From contig NZ_JADEUG010000001.1 in NCBI RefSeq assembly GCF_015163665.1, forward strand, positions 124,001-188,000: a stretch of 64,000 nucleotides of DNA, in the 5' to 3' direction. The position numbers and the translations under genes were made by a program. Shown in pieces: positions 1 through 9,208 of the stretch (within the stretch, counting starts at the first letter, position 1; each line of letters starts with the position of its first letter). Under the pieces are notes generated by a model. It saw only the letters and a program-made list of their open reading frames with translations, was not told where the DNA came from and searched no databases. The stretch comes from Xenorhabdus sp. BG5 (GTDB lineage Bacteria; Pseudomonadota; Gammaproteobacteria; Enterobacterales; Enterobacteriaceae).

Positions 1-945
1 ACCAATACCGATCGTAAGATGGCTGAAGCTGAAAGAAATGGTTGGGTGAAAAATATCCGTTTCCGTGATTACGGTATTTTTGGTGAATTAACCTGGGATG
101 CAACTGCACAGAGTAAAGTTGTCGGTGGTGCGCGATTAGATCGTGCAACAGCGTATAAATATACTACTCAACAAGAACGTAAAGAAACCCTGCCTGCTGG
201 CTTTATTCGGCTTGAACATAACCTGAAAGAATCTCCGGTGATGCTCTATGCTGGCATTGGTTATACCGAACGTTTTCCTGATTACTGGGAGCTGGTTTCG
301 GGTAAAGCGGGCACCAATGCTTTCATTAATATCAAACCCGAAAAAACGACCCAGTTGGATATTGGTGCACAATATAACGATAACCGCCTGAAAAGTTGGA
401 TATCAGCGTATGTGGGTAAAGTGAATGACTTTATCCTGTTCGATTATCGCAACAAAAATGCGGTGGCCGGTAATGTGGATGCCACCATTATGGGCGGAGA
501 AACGGGTGTTGCTTATAAGTTTAACGAAAATTGGAAAACCGATGCTAGCCTGGCATATTCCTGGGCGCAAAATACCACTAATCATCGCCCACTACCGCAG
601 ATCCCACCTTTGGAAGCTCGTTTCGGCCTGACCTGGGAACATGGCGATTGGACTAGCAGTGGTTTGCTGCGCCTGGTAAATAGCCAGCATCGAGTGGCAA
701 TCAATGAAGGTAACGTTGTAGGCAAAGACTTTGATCGTAGTAAAGACTTCGCCATTCTATCTGCCAATGCAGCCTATAAGGTGACCAAAAACGTTCAAGT
801 CAGTGCTGGTGTTGACAACATTTTTGATAAAACCTATAGCGAACACCTTAACTTAGCGGGGAATCAAGGCTTTGGTTATTCCGGTAATACGGCAGTCAAC
901 GAACCTGGACGTACTTATTGGGCAAGAGTTAATATTAAGTTCTAA
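1..945 (+). CDS. TonB-dependent copper receptor, C-terminal part (5' end outside window)
   Basis: The reading frame is open from the first base, so this is the 3' part of a larger gene; the ATG at 19 is internal. The 314 visible residues alternate short amphipathic strands and loops as in a 22-strand outer-membrane barrel. They contain 'VSAGVDNIFDKTYSEHL', the usual penultimate-strand motif of TonB-dependent receptors, and end in 'ARVNIKF' with the C-terminal Phe needed for outer-membrane insertion. The wording 'VNEPGRTYWARV' near the end is typical of the copper receptor subfamily (OprC/NosA-like). The expected role is TonB-driven uptake of copper or a copper complex. The plug domain is not visible, so substrate assignment rests on the barrel only. 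Confidence 0.8.
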   Translation, partial: TNTDRKMAEAERNGWVKNIRFRDYGIFGELTWDATAQSKVVGGARLDRATAYKYTTQQERKETLPAGFIRLEHNLKESPVMLYAGIGYTERFPDYWELVSGKAGTNAFINIKPEKTTQLDIGAQYNDNRLKSWISAYVGKVNDFILFDYRNKNAVAGNVDATIMGGETGVAYKFNENWKTDASLAYSWAQNTTNHRPLPQIPPLEARFGLTWEHGDWTSSGLLRLVNSQHRVAINEGNVVGKDFDRSKDFAILSANAAYKVTKNVQVSAGVDNIFDKTYSEHLNLAGNQGFGYSGNTAVNEPGRTYWARVNIKF

Positions 946-965
946 TATCTTCTCCTCGTTCTATC

Positions 966-989
966 TCGCCCTGATTTATATCAGGGCGA
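966..989. terminator. hairpin between convergent copper receptor and marR genes
   Basis: A perfect 9-bp stem (tcgccctga / tcagggcga) with a 6-nt loop. It overlaps the stop codon of the MarR gene on the minus strand. No T-tract follows on either strand, so it is a probable but weak bidirectional terminator. Confidence 0.45.
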
Positions 990-1481
990 ATCACTCGCTG
1001 ACTCACTATCCAGTAACCAATGTCGCAGCAGTGTTGCAAGTTGTTCTTGTTGCGTTGCCGTTAGTGGTTCGAGAATGGCTTTTTGGTTCTCTAAATGACT
1101 TTCCACTGCTTTGTCTATCAAGGCCCTTCCTTCTGGTGTCAGAAAAACCTTACAGCTACGTCGGTCTTCTTCGTTAGCAATACGCCCAATTAATCCTCGC
1201 TGTACCATATGCTCAATACGAGTGCTCATTGCTCCAGAAGTTAACATAACGGATTGATATAACTCAGTAGGTGTAATTGGTATGTTGTTACGTCGTAGTG
1301 TCGCAAGGATATCAAACTCTATGCCACTTAGGCCATGTTCTTTGAAAGCATGTTGCAAGCGTTGTTCAATAATTTTGTTTATGCGACATAACCGCCCAAT
1401 GACGCCCATTGACGACGGATCAAGGTCTGGACGCTGCTGTTCCCACTGTATCAGTAATCGGTCAACGTGATCGTACTTCAT
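981..1481 (-). CDS. MarR-family transcriptional regulator
   Basis: 166 aa, the normal size for a MarR winged-helix dimeric repressor. The central part has the expected recognition-helix region ('TPTELYQSVMLTSGAMSTRIEHMVQRGLI', given here only as position about 72-100) followed by the wing 'NEEDRRSCKVFLTPEGRALID', where the DRR motif is diagnostic. It is divergent from a DMT exporter and flavin reductase pair. The intergenic region carries a perfect palindrome (1552-1569), so it probably represses itself and the exporter until a small ligand binds. The ligand cannot be predicted from sequence. Confidence 0.88.
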   Translation of the reverse strand: MKYDHVDRLLIQWEQQRPDLDPSSMGVIGRLCRINKIIEQRLQHAFKEHGLSGIEFDILATLRRNNIPITPTELYQSVMLTSGAMSTRIEHMVQRGLIGRIANEEDRRSCKVFLTPEGRALIDKAVESHLENQKAILEPLTATQQEQLATLLRHWLLDSESASDSP

Positions 1482-1518
1482 GCTTTTTCCCTATTCATTT
1501 ATTTTGACGAAAAGATAC

Positions 1519-1532
1519 TTGATAAAAATCAA
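1519..1532. promoter_or_regulatory. candidate FNR box
   Basis: The sequence TTGATAAAAATCAA matches the FNR consensus TTGAT-N4-ATCAA at all ten defined positions. It lies 37 bp upstream of the marR start codon and 113 bp upstream of the EamA gene. Fnr itself is encoded in this window. A match this short can occur by chance in AT-rich DNA, so function is inferred. Confidence 0.5.
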
Positions 1533-1551
1533 TTAGGCCATTATTTTAATT

Positions 1552-1569
1552 TATCTTTACACAAAGATA
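1552..1569. promoter_or_regulatory. candidate MarR operator
   Basis: A perfect palindrome TATCTTT-ACAC-AAAGATA in the divergent marR/eamA promoter region. The half-site extended as AAAGATACTT occurs again at 1511-1520, exactly 52 bp from its copy at 1563-1572 (about five helical turns). Palindromes of about 18 bp between a MarR gene and its divergent target are the usual operator arrangement for the family. Confidence 0.6.
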
Positions 1570-1644
1570 CTTTTAATAAATATACCTTTGCATTGACAGA
1601 GAGAGACATAGGGTAAAAAATGAAAAAACTAGAAGGACAGCAAC

Positions 1645-2538
1645 ATGTCAGAAATTAGATCTATCCAGAATATGTTACTGACTGCATTGGCTCCAATTGT
1701 TTGGGGAAGCACTTACATTATTACGACAGAAGTATTGCCACCCAACATGCCTTTGCTAGCGTCTACCATCAGAGCGTTACCTGCCGGGATATTATTACTG
1801 TTGATTTGTCGTACCATGCCTAAAGGCATTTGGTGGTTACGTATTATGATATTGAGCTTACTTAATATCGGTGCCTTCTTTTATTTTCTCTTTGTTGCAG
1901 CGGAATATCTCCCAGGTGGAACGGCATCATTAATCGTGGCTTGCCAACCCATAATTGTTATCTTGTTAAGCACTTGCATATTAAAAACCTACCTCACAAT
2001 AAAAAACATTATTTCAGCCATATTAGGTGTTATCGGAATTAGTTTATTGGTATTAAATTCAACCACCAGCCTAAATTGGCAAGGCGTTATTGCGGGCTTC
2101 GCGGGATGCAGTTGTATGGCTTTAGGCGTTGTGCTGACTAAATATTGGAACCGCCCTACCAATTTGTCATTACTCAGTTTTACTGGCTGGCAATTAACGC
2201 TTGGAGGATTAATGTTATTGCCTGTCGCTATTTCCATAGAAGGTTTACCACAACATCTTACCGTAACCAATATTCTCGGCTACAGCTATTTATGCATGGT
2301 TGGTGCAGTACTTTCTTATATCATTTGGTTTCGAGGGATTGAAAAACTACCTGTTGTGACAATCTCTTTTTTGGGGTTTATTAGTGCTCTATCTGCTTGT
2401 ATTTTAGGGTATATATTTCTAAAGCAAACTTTTTCCTTGCTCCAAATGCTAGGGGCATGCACCATCATTATTGCTGTTTGGCTTTCGATTCCACGGGATC
2501 AGACAAAAAATCCGATAATTCTACAACCTAATGAATAA
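1645..2538 (+). CDS. EamA/DMT-family transporter
   Basis: 297 aa with ten hydrophobic segments arranged as two EamA halves of five. The N-terminal half carries the typical 'IVWGSTYIITTEVLP' after the first segment. It is a probable inner-membrane drug/metabolite exporter of the RhaT/YdcZ superfamily. A clear Shine-Dalgarno (agaagga) precedes the ATG. The flavin reductase gene starts 11 bp after its stop, so the two form an operon, divergent from the MarR repressor that probably controls it. The substrate is unknown; amino acids, their analogues or small toxic metabolites are usual for the family. Confidence 0.88.
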   Translation: MSEIRSIQNMLLTALAPIVWGSTYIITTEVLPPNMPLLASTIRALPAGILLLLICRTMPKGIWWLRIMILSLLNIGAFFYFLFVAAEYLPGGTASLIVACQPIIVILLSTCILKTYLTIKNIISAILGVIGISLLVLNSTTSLNWQGVIAGFAGCSCMALGVVLTKYWNRPTNLSLLSFTGWQLTLGGLMLLPVAISIEGLPQHLTVTNILGYSYLCMVGAVLSYIIWFRGIEKLPVVTISFLGFISALSACILGYIFLKQTFSLLQMLGACTIIIAVWLSIPRDQTKNPIILQPNE

Positions 2539-2549
2539 CAGGAAAATCA

Positions 2550-3146
2550 ATGAAACTTACTATAATTTCAGGTAGTCAACGCCCAGATTCTCGCAGCCAA
2601 CGTGTAGCTCGTTATTTGCAAAAATTAAGTAGCGAATATGGATTTACTGAGATAAAGCTTCTGGAGCTCTCCAATGTAGAATTGCCACTACATGATGGTT
2701 ATACAACAGATATATCAGCGGAATCTCATCCCTGGCAGCCAATTGCACAACATTTAAGAGAGAGTAAAGCATTTATCTTTGTGACTCCAGAATGGCATGG
2801 AATGTCAACTCCAGCATTGAAGAACCTTTTATTGTATTGTTCTATAGCAGAACTAGGCCATAAACCAGCATTATTGGCGGGTGTATCAAGTGGAATTAAC
2901 GGTGTTTATCCTCTTTGCGAATTAAGGATGACAGGTTTTAAAAATAACCATGTCTGTTTCTTGCCTGACCATTTAGTCTTTCGTCAAGGTGAAAGTTTGA
3001 TTTCAAAAGATCTGATTTGTAGCGATGAGGAATTTGAAAGCCGCGTTAACTATACGCTGAAACTGCTGAAATCTTATGCTAAAGCGCTGAAGCAAGTTCG
3101 TGAAGATGTTGGCGAAGAAAGCAAAAATTATCTGTATGGTATGTAA
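2550..3146 (+). CDS. NADPH-dependent FMN reductase family protein
   Basis: 198 aa with a flavodoxin-like fold. The N-terminus has the phosphate-binding motif 'SGSQRPDSRSQRVARYL' (about residues 7-23), and residues about 78-93 contain 'PEWHGMSTPALKNLL', the second flavin-contacting loop of ArsH/ChrR/SsuE-type reductases. It probably binds FMN and uses NAD(P)H to reduce quinones, azo compounds or metals in the cytoplasm. It follows the transporter at 11 bp and should be co-transcribed under the MarR regulator, suggesting a joint response to a redox-active compound. Confidence 0.85.
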   Translation: MKLTIISGSQRPDSRSQRVARYLQKLSSEYGFTEIKLLELSNVELPLHDGYTTDISAESHPWQPIAQHLRESKAFIFVTPEWHGMSTPALKNLLLYCSIAELGHKPALLAGVSSGINGVYPLCELRMTGFKNNHVCFLPDHLVFRQGESLISKDLICSDEEFESRVNYTLKLLKSYAKALKQVREDVGEESKNYLYGM

Positions 3147-3176
3147 ATAAACCCTATTCAAGTTTATTACACTAAA

Positions 3177-3202
3177 TCTCGACTCAAAAATTTGAGTCGA
3201 GA
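3177..3202. terminator. perfect 12-bp stem hairpin after flavin reductase
   Basis: Twelve-bp perfect inverted repeat (tctcgactcaaa / tttgagtcgaga) with a 2-nt centre, 31 bp after the stop codon. No T-tract follows, so it may be a transcript-stabilising hairpin rather than a classical terminator. Confidence 0.45.
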
Positions 3203-3389
3203 ATGTTAGCGCTATTATATAAATCCATTCTTAAATGACCCATTATCATTTATGTCTGTATAAAAATACAGTATACCGTATTTTTGGCACTTTTGTTTAA
3301 AAATAAAACACAATACGCCTTTATTTTATACGCATAGTTTGAATAACAATCATCAAGAGAAGAGCTGGATTTCATTGCCGTGCCTAAAT

Positions 3390-3815
3390 CTATCTTTTTA
3401 AGCACATAAAATACTCTTGGCATCCGGTGTGTTCATCGACTTCTTCGCTGACAACATAAAACCCTTGCGATAAGTAGAATGAATAACTTGTTTGGTTTTG
3501 TTGATAAACAGATAATGTGAGTTCAGTCCTTCTATTTTTGGCATCATTCACTAATGCCTTGCCAATTCCCTGCCCTTGTTTATCTGGTGATACAAAAATT
3601 GCAGCCAAACTATTTTCTTGAAGCGCATAAAAGCCGACAACGTTAGAATTTTGTACATAGACATAAGTTTCTGAAGCAGGAATATAGATACTTCTCATGT
3701 TTTCTACTTGTGATTGCCAAAATTCAGCTGCTACAAAATTGTGAGCTTTGATAGAAGCTTCCACCCAAATAGATAGAACCGCATCCATATCTGCTTTTGT
3801 AAATGATCTGATCAC
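3390..3815 (-). CDS. GNAT-family N-acetyltransferase (YjaB-like)
   Basis: 141 aa, a single GNAT domain. The acetyl-CoA pyrophosphate loop is seen as 'QGQGIGKALV' at about residues 80-89, and a C-terminal 'YSFYLSQGFYV' matches motif B. Length and layout resemble E. coli YjaB. It stands alone between the flavin reductase and the autotransporter. The acceptor substrate cannot be inferred. Confidence 0.85.
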   Translation of the reverse strand: MIRSFTKADMDAVLSIWVEASIKAHNFVAAEFWQSQVENMRSIYIPASETYVYVQNSNVVGFYALQENSLAAIFVSPDKQGQGIGKALVNDAKNRRTELTLSVYQQNQTSYSFYLSQGFYVVSEEVDEHTGCQEYFMCLKR

Positions 3816-4425
3816 TTTTGATATCCTCGTGATTTACTCTACTTTCGATGTAATCTTTTCAATAAGTAATTTAGAAAGGCATTTGCGTTTGATTGTTTAT
3901 GTAAAAAGATAATATACCAGTCCAACTTCAAGTTACAGCTTGCAAATCAATGTGATTGTTTATATCTCTCCGCTTTGCGGGGGAGATATAAAACGCATCT
4001 TGAATCACAAAAAAATTCTAATAATAATGTTTATATTAACATTTAATAAGGCACCACAAAAAATAACACATAAATAACAATTTGCATTCAATTAATTCAC
4101 ATCATGCCAGAATCATGCCACTTAAACGGGATGTTAAACAAAAGTGTGTTATTTATATGATCTCTCCATTGTTATAAAATAGTTATAAAAAAGTTAATTA
4201 TTATTCTTGCATTTTTGGTTTAATTATTATGCTATAGCACCTCGTGAGCAGAAAATAATATGGTCTGCATCGTTCTATAGCTGTTCTAAAAATATAGTTC
4301 GATCCCACCATGGCCTACTTATTTAAGTTCAATAATTGGTTTTATTAATAAAAACTTTTCAATGAGCAATGCACCAAATAGCGAATTGAAAATTGCCACT
4401 TTTTTTGGAAAATGGAACCTCTTTT
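3816..4425. other. 610-bp AT-rich intergenic region upstream of autotransporter
   Basis: No gene is supported. It contains a stem-loop at 3959-3991 and the short palindrome AACTTCAAGTT at about 3924-3934. The rest is AT-rich promoter-like sequence of the GNAT gene (minus) and the autotransporter (plus), with several TATAAT-like stretches around 4170-4240. The promoter itself cannot be fixed by eye. Confidence 0.5.
3959..3991. repeat. stem-loop, possible dispersed intergenic repeat
   Basis: A near-perfect hairpin with a 10-bp outer stem (tttatatctc / gagatataaa), a one-base bulge and a GC-rich inner stem around a short loop. It is in the middle of a gene-free AT-rich region rather than directly after a gene, which is the usual setting for dispersed enterobacterial hairpin repeats. 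Confidence 0.35.
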
Positions 4426-7400
4426 ATGAAAAAAAACAATTCGGCACGACCGATATTTTTGTGGGTGACGTTATTTTTTGGATTATTACCTGTCAGTGCT
4501 TCAATGGCGACTGAATATCAGGAACAGGGTAAAAAAAACTCACCAGATAGTTGGTTATCAGATGAATTTAATCATCAGTGGGGATTAGCTGCTATTGGTG
4601 CTCATTATGCCTATGCTCGTGGTTACACGGGAAAAGGTATTAATGTTGGTGTATTGGATGAAGCCGTTACCAACCATCCTGAATTTGCAGGCAAACTGAA
4701 AATTCTAAGCCCAGATGACACCTGGAATTACGATGAAAACCTCTACACTGGGATTATCAGTTTTGGGGCTCACGGTAACCATGTTTCTGGGATCATTGCA
4801 GCAAATCGGGATGGCAAGGAAATGCATGGTGTAGCATTTGATGCTGGTTTGATTACTGGGAAATATTTACAAACTCCCTATAACCGCACAGAAGCCCTGA
4901 TCCAAAGTAATGCACGTGTCATTAATAACAGTTGGGGGGTGCGCCCTTCTTATGAAACCGATGAGTATGGCCGGCCAAAACGATGGGAAAATGGGACGAT
5001 CAAGTATGACAAAGTGACGTTGCAAGAGCTTATTAACTATGTCACACCGATTAAAGATGATTTGGATCGGTTAAGCCGCTCCCCAATTCCAGAACTCGAT
5101 GACTATACAACGAGAACCGCAGGCCTATTGCGTGCAGCGCGTCATGGAAAATTAGTTGTTTTTGCAGCGGGGAATGCAAATAACTATAACATCACCTGGT
5201 TACATGCAGGTATGCCCTATTTCTTCCCTGATACCTTGAAAAACTACCTCAGCGTTGCCAACCTGACCAGGGAAAACGAAATTAACGTTTCATCAACGAG
5301 TTGTGGTTATACTACCAGTTACTGTTTGTCGGCACCAGGCACAAAAATTTACAGTAGTACGGGAGAATTCGTTTCTAAAGTTGATGGAGAGATCGACGAA
5401 GATGCTTTCGAAAATGGTGAGTTGACGATTGATCCCGCCTATGATGCTTACACAGGGACATCAATGGCATCACCACATGTGGCTGGCGCCGCTGCCGTCT
5501 TGATGCAACGCTTCCCTTATATGACTGCCGGACAAATCGCAGATGTCCTTAAAACCACAGCAACCGATTTAGGTAAGCCTGGTTTGGATGACATGTATGG
5601 TTGGGGAATGCTGAACCTGAAAGATGCTATTGATGGTCCTAAGATGTTCATCACTGAAAAGGATATTCCGAAGAAATACTATATTCCAGGTTCTTATTCT
5701 GAAACTCAGTTTATCGCCAATATTCCAGGTATTGGTGGCATCGTTGAGCAAGGTACTACCGTTGAACGAGTCTGTAATAGTATTGAATGTGCTTATGACA
5801 GTTGGGGTAATAATATCTCCGGTCATGGTGGATTGACGAAAATCGGTAACGGTATACTTGAACTGGCCGGCAAAAATAGTACCTATAAAGGCCCAACTTT
5901 GGTCGAACAAGGTCGCTTATTGGTTAGTGGTTCTATAACTTCGGATGTTACTGTGCAAGATAAAGCCATTCTTGGAGGGGATGGTACTGTCGGTTCAATC
6001 ATGGTCAACTCTGGGGCCAGTATTGCTCCAGGCAGCTTAAGCTTAGGTTCTGACTCTGTCAGTTCTAGTAGCACGCTGAACGTTGCTCATGATGTTACTT
6101 TCCAAGCGGGTTCACGTTATCTGGTAAAAGTTGCACCAAATAGCCAAGGGTATAGTGATCGCATTATCAGTAATGGCTTGGCTACGCTGAAAGGCGGTGA
6201 AGTGCAAGTCTCTCTGGAAAATAGTAATAACCTGTTATCGAAGCAAGAAGTCCGTAGTTTGCTTGGGCAACAATATAATATTCTGCAAGCAAATCGGGGG
6301 ATCAACGGCCAATTTACTACCGTAGCGCCAAACTATTTGTTTATTGGTACTGAACTTAGTTACCAATCTCATTCTCAATCTAGTTCTCGCCCTAATCAGG
6401 TCATGTTGGATATAAAACGTAATTCCACCACATTTGCCAGTTTAGGAATGACCGCTAATGAGCGTGCGGTGGCTAATGCTGCTGATAAGCTGAGTTTGGG
6501 ACATCCGGTTTATGAGAGTATCTTGATGTTTGATACAGCGGTGCAAGCCAGCCAAGCATTCCAGCAACTCTCTTCCGGCCAGATCCATGCTGATATTGCT
6601 GCAACACAAATCAATAATAGCCGCCATCTGCGTGATACGCTGAATACCCGTTTGCGTCAGGCTAATGGTGGAACCATTGAGCAGGATATCAAAGTTGATA
6701 GAAATGGTGCTTGGGGACAAGTTATAGGTAACTGGCAACGTGCTAATGGTAACAGTGAAGCCAACGGTTATCGTGTATCCAACTATGGTGTGTTATTAGG
6801 GGCAGATAAAGAGTTAGGGGATGATTGGCGGCTTGGTGTTGCTACCGGATATACCCGCTCTTCTTTGAATGGTGGATATAACACTTCAGCACGCAGTAAC
6901 AATTTCCATTTGGCACTATACGGTAGCAAACAGATTGATGCTTTAGCATTACGTGCTGGTGTTACTTACAGTTGGCACCGTTTTGATACCAAACGTTCGG
7001 TTGATTTTGGCCGTCAATCCGACCGTCTGAAAGCGAAATATGGTGCTCAAACAGGTCAATTGTTTACTGAAGCCGCCTATGGAATAAATACTTCCTGGCT
7101 GAATCTGGAACCATTCGCCAACCTGTCTTATGTTAATTTCCGTAATGAAGGTATTAGTGAACATGGCGGTGCTGCTGCATTGAACGGCAGGAAACAATCG
7201 AAAAATGCCACCTTCTCCACATTAGGTTTACGTGTCGATCAAAAATGGCAGACTGAAAATGAAATCACTGTAGGAGCATATGGTGAATTGGGTTGGCAAC
7301 ATCAGTTTGGCAATATAGATCGGGGCACTCAATTAAGTTTTAACAATAGCGATGCCACGTTTACTGTCAATAGTGTTGCAGCCGCACGTGATGCTGCTGT

Positions 7401-7524
7401 AATTAAGGCAGGCACAGAATTGGAAATTAATAAAAATACTAAACTGTCACTGGGATATAACGGTGTTTTATCAGGCAGTCATAAGGATAATGGTATATTC
7501 CTGAATGCCAACTGGAAATTCTAG
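4426..7524 (+). CDS. S8 subtilisin-type serine protease autotransporter
   Basis: About 1032 aa. I chose the ATG at 4426 rather than the in-frame TTG at 4393, because 4426 begins a clean Sec signal peptide (MKKNNSARPIFLWV..., cleavage near ASMA) and has a GGAA stretch upstream. Subtilase catalytic residues are all present: Asp78 in 'GVLDEAV', His116 in 'HGNHVSG' and Ser346 in 'GTSMASPHVAG'. A short autotransporter-associated strand repeat follows near residues 470-510. The C-terminal barrel spans about 756-1032 and ends in 'NANWKF', with the terminal Phe recognised by the BAM complex. It is a type Va autotransporter that exposes or releases the protease, resembling the Serratia Ssp family; a role in insect tissue degradation is inferred. 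Confidence 0.92.
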   Translation: MKKNNSARPIFLWVTLFFGLLPVSASMATEYQEQGKKNSPDSWLSDEFNHQWGLAAIGAHYAYARGYTGKGINVGVLDEAVTNHPEFAGKLKILSPDDTWNYDENLYTGIISFGAHGNHVSGIIAANRDGKEMHGVAFDAGLITGKYLQTPYNRTEALIQSNARVINNSWGVRPSYETDEYGRPKRWENGTIKYDKVTLQELINYVTPIKDDLDRLSRSPIPELDDYTTRTAGLLRAARHGKLVVFAAGNANNYNITWLHAGMPYFFPDTLKNYLSVANLTRENEINVSSTSCGYTTSYCLSAPGTKIYSSTGEFVSKVDGEIDEDAFENGELTIDPAYDAYTGTSMASPHVAGAAAVLMQRFPYMTAGQIADVLKTTATDLGKPGLDDMYGWGMLNLKDAIDGPKMFITEKDIPKKYYIPGSYSETQFIANIPGIGGIVEQGTTVERVCNSIECAYDSWGNNISGHGGLTKIGNGILELAGKNSTYKGPTLVEQGRLLVSGSITSDVTVQDKAILGGDGTVGSIMVNSGASIAPGSLSLGSDSVSSSSTLNVAHDVTFQAGSRYLVKVAPNSQGYSDRIISNGLATLKGGEVQVSLENSNNLLSKQEVRSLLGQQYNILQANRGINGQFTTVAPNYLFIGTELSYQSHSQSSSRPNQVMLDIKRNSTTFASLGMTANERAVANAADKLSLGHPVYESILMFDTAVQASQAFQQLSSGQIHADIAATQINNSRHLRDTLNTRLRQANGGTIEQDIKVDRNGAWGQVIGNWQRANGNSEANGYRVSNYGVLLGADKELGDDWRLGVATGYTRSSLNGGYNTSARSNNFHLALYGSKQIDALALRAGVTYSWHRFDTKRSVDFGRQSDRLKAKYGAQTGQLFTEAAYGINTSWLNLEPFANLSYVNFRNEGISEHGGAAALNGRKQSKNATFSTLGLRVDQKWQTENEITVGAYGELGWQHQFGNIDRGTQLSFNNSDATFTVNSVAAARDAAVIKAGTELEINKNTKLSLGYNGVLSGSHKDNGIFLNANWKF

Positions 7525-7556
7525 CCAGTAAAAATTACATATGTTCTTGATAACAG

Positions 7557-7593
7557 AAACTCACTGCTGGCAATGGCTGACAGTGAGTTTTTT
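7557..7593 (+). terminator. rho-independent terminator of the autotransporter gene
   Basis: Stem aaactcactg / cagtgagttt with a 14-nt loop, followed by a run of T. It is nearly the same stem as the one after the next gene (9209-9245). Confidence 0.8.
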
Positions 7594-7713
7594 ATGCCTT
7601 GAGATTTTTAGATTTTTGTATCTGCTTTGGTACAAACCACCTTGGTAGCATTGATTAATGATTAAATTAGATAATGAATTTAAGTCATTAAACCAATCCA
7701 AAGGAGGAATATT

Positions 7714-9198
7714 GTGACTTATCGTAAAATCCTATTAATCAGTTTATTTTCTGTTTCAACAAGTTCTTTAGCTGCAAGTAATAATGGTGCTCCGTTGATG
7801 AAATCAACCGATCCTGGCGCTGAAAAATTTAGAACTGTTGGTAAATTAAATGGAACCTCGCCCTGTACAGCAACCTTGATTTCTGGTGAAAATGCACCGA
7901 CTAAGGACACACCAGCACTGATACTTACCGCAGGGCATTGTGTAGATAGCAATGTAGGCACAAATGATGTCATCGTTGATCAACCAGCACCTGAATATTG
8001 GCGATATACACCGAATTATTTCATTGATAAGAAAGATGAATTATCACCAATAAAAGTCAAACGTATTTTATATTCAACGATGAAATACGAAGATATTGCG
8101 GTATTACAATTGGATGCAACTTATGGTGACTTAGCGAAAAAAGGCTATCATCCTTTCAAGTTGAAGAAAAACCTTGATATGAAACATCAACCTATTGTGT
8201 TGACTCATATTCCTGTCGATAACGTTGATTACAATTACGCTTATCTCAGAAAATCTGAGTGTAATATCACCGGAAAATCACCCGTTTTATATGAGGGTGG
8301 CGCTCCATGGATTTGGGCTCCGGTTTTCTCCGTAAATTGTGATGGTGTCGCTGGTGGAACGTCTGGTTCCCCTGTTTTTGAAAAAGACAAAACAGACGTG
8401 ATTGGTGTGCTGAATACAACAGTAACACCTGGAATGACCGGCTGTGGACTTGGCAGGCCTTGTACTATCGAAAACAATAAAGGCGTTCCAACAGAAGGTG
8501 CTAGCTATTTTATCCCTGTCGATAGTATTGCCAATGCGTTGACAAGGGATAGCAAATTAGATCTGTCTAAACTGGAAAATAACCGTGGTAATATTCTGGA
8601 AAGAAGTCCACTTTGGTCACGTTGGATAACTCAGAGCGTTAATCCTGTGGACGGCGAGAAAGCAAAATGGGACATCGTTATCAAGGAAAATGCTAACGTT
8701 AAGAATATTCGATATAAAACAGGATTAATCAGTGATGCCGATTGTTCTGCGGAAGCAGGATACAGTGTTTCTATTCCTGCAAGCCAAAGCCCGCTGAAAA
8801 ACATGCTACTTCCTAATCAAGAAGGCATCTATAAACTCTGTGTTATTCACCAGAATAATGATGGCCAATGGCAAAAGACAAAAGATGCTTCTGTCATGTT
8901 GCGAGAAATTGATAATACTCCACCGTCAATTAAGCCCGAGTTAAATAAGGATGATTATGGGGATGTTTGGCGTATAACTGCTAACGCTCGTCCGTATGAT
9001 ATCTCAAGTGTACAAATTAAATATGGGCCTAAAGCAACAACGAATTGTGACGACAAAACAGGTTATAGCTATCCCTGGAGGTTAACAATGTTGGCAAAAT
9101 CTGAAGCACCATGGCGTGTTTGCGCATATGGTGAAGATATGGCAGGAAATGCTGGCCCGATTAATGTACTTGATATTGAAGCAACTACGACTAAGTAA
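7714..9198 (+). CDS. secreted trypsin-like (S1 family) serine protease with duplicated C-terminal domain
   Basis: 494 aa from a GTG start with a strong Shine-Dalgarno (aaaggagg). A Sec signal peptide is present (cleavage near SSLA). The catalytic triad of a chymotrypsin/V8-type protease is visible: His75 in 'LTAGHCVD', Asp127 in 'YEDIAVLQLD' and Ser217 in 'GGTSGSPVF'. After the protease domain come two related segments, starting at Ile332 and Val433. Each has 'IRYKTG/VQIKYG', then Cys-x4-Gly-Tyr-Ser and a second Cys, suggesting a duplicated disulfide-bonded beta domain for binding or export. It lies just downstream of the subtilase autotransporter, with its own leader and terminator. Confidence 0.88.
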   Translation: MTYRKILLISLFSVSTSSLAASNNGAPLMKSTDPGAEKFRTVGKLNGTSPCTATLISGENAPTKDTPALILTAGHCVDSNVGTNDVIVDQPAPEYWRYTPNYFIDKKDELSPIKVKRILYSTMKYEDIAVLQLDATYGDLAKKGYHPFKLKKNLDMKHQPIVLTHIPVDNVDYNYAYLRKSECNITGKSPVLYEGGAPWIWAPVFSVNCDGVAGGTSGSPVFEKDKTDVIGVLNTTVTPGMTGCGLGRPCTIENNKGVPTEGASYFIPVDSIANALTRDSKLDLSKLENNRGNILERSPLWSRWITQSVNPVDGEKAKWDIVIKENANVKNIRYKTGLISDADCSAEAGYSVSIPASQSPLKNMLLPNQEGIYKLCVIHQNNDGQWQKTKDASVMLREIDNTPPSIKPELNKDDYGDVWRITANARPYDISSVQIKYGPKATTNCDDKTGYSYPWRLTMLAKSEAPWRVCAYGEDMAGNAGPINVLDIEATTTK

Positions 9199-9208
9199 AA
9201 AGTCAATG

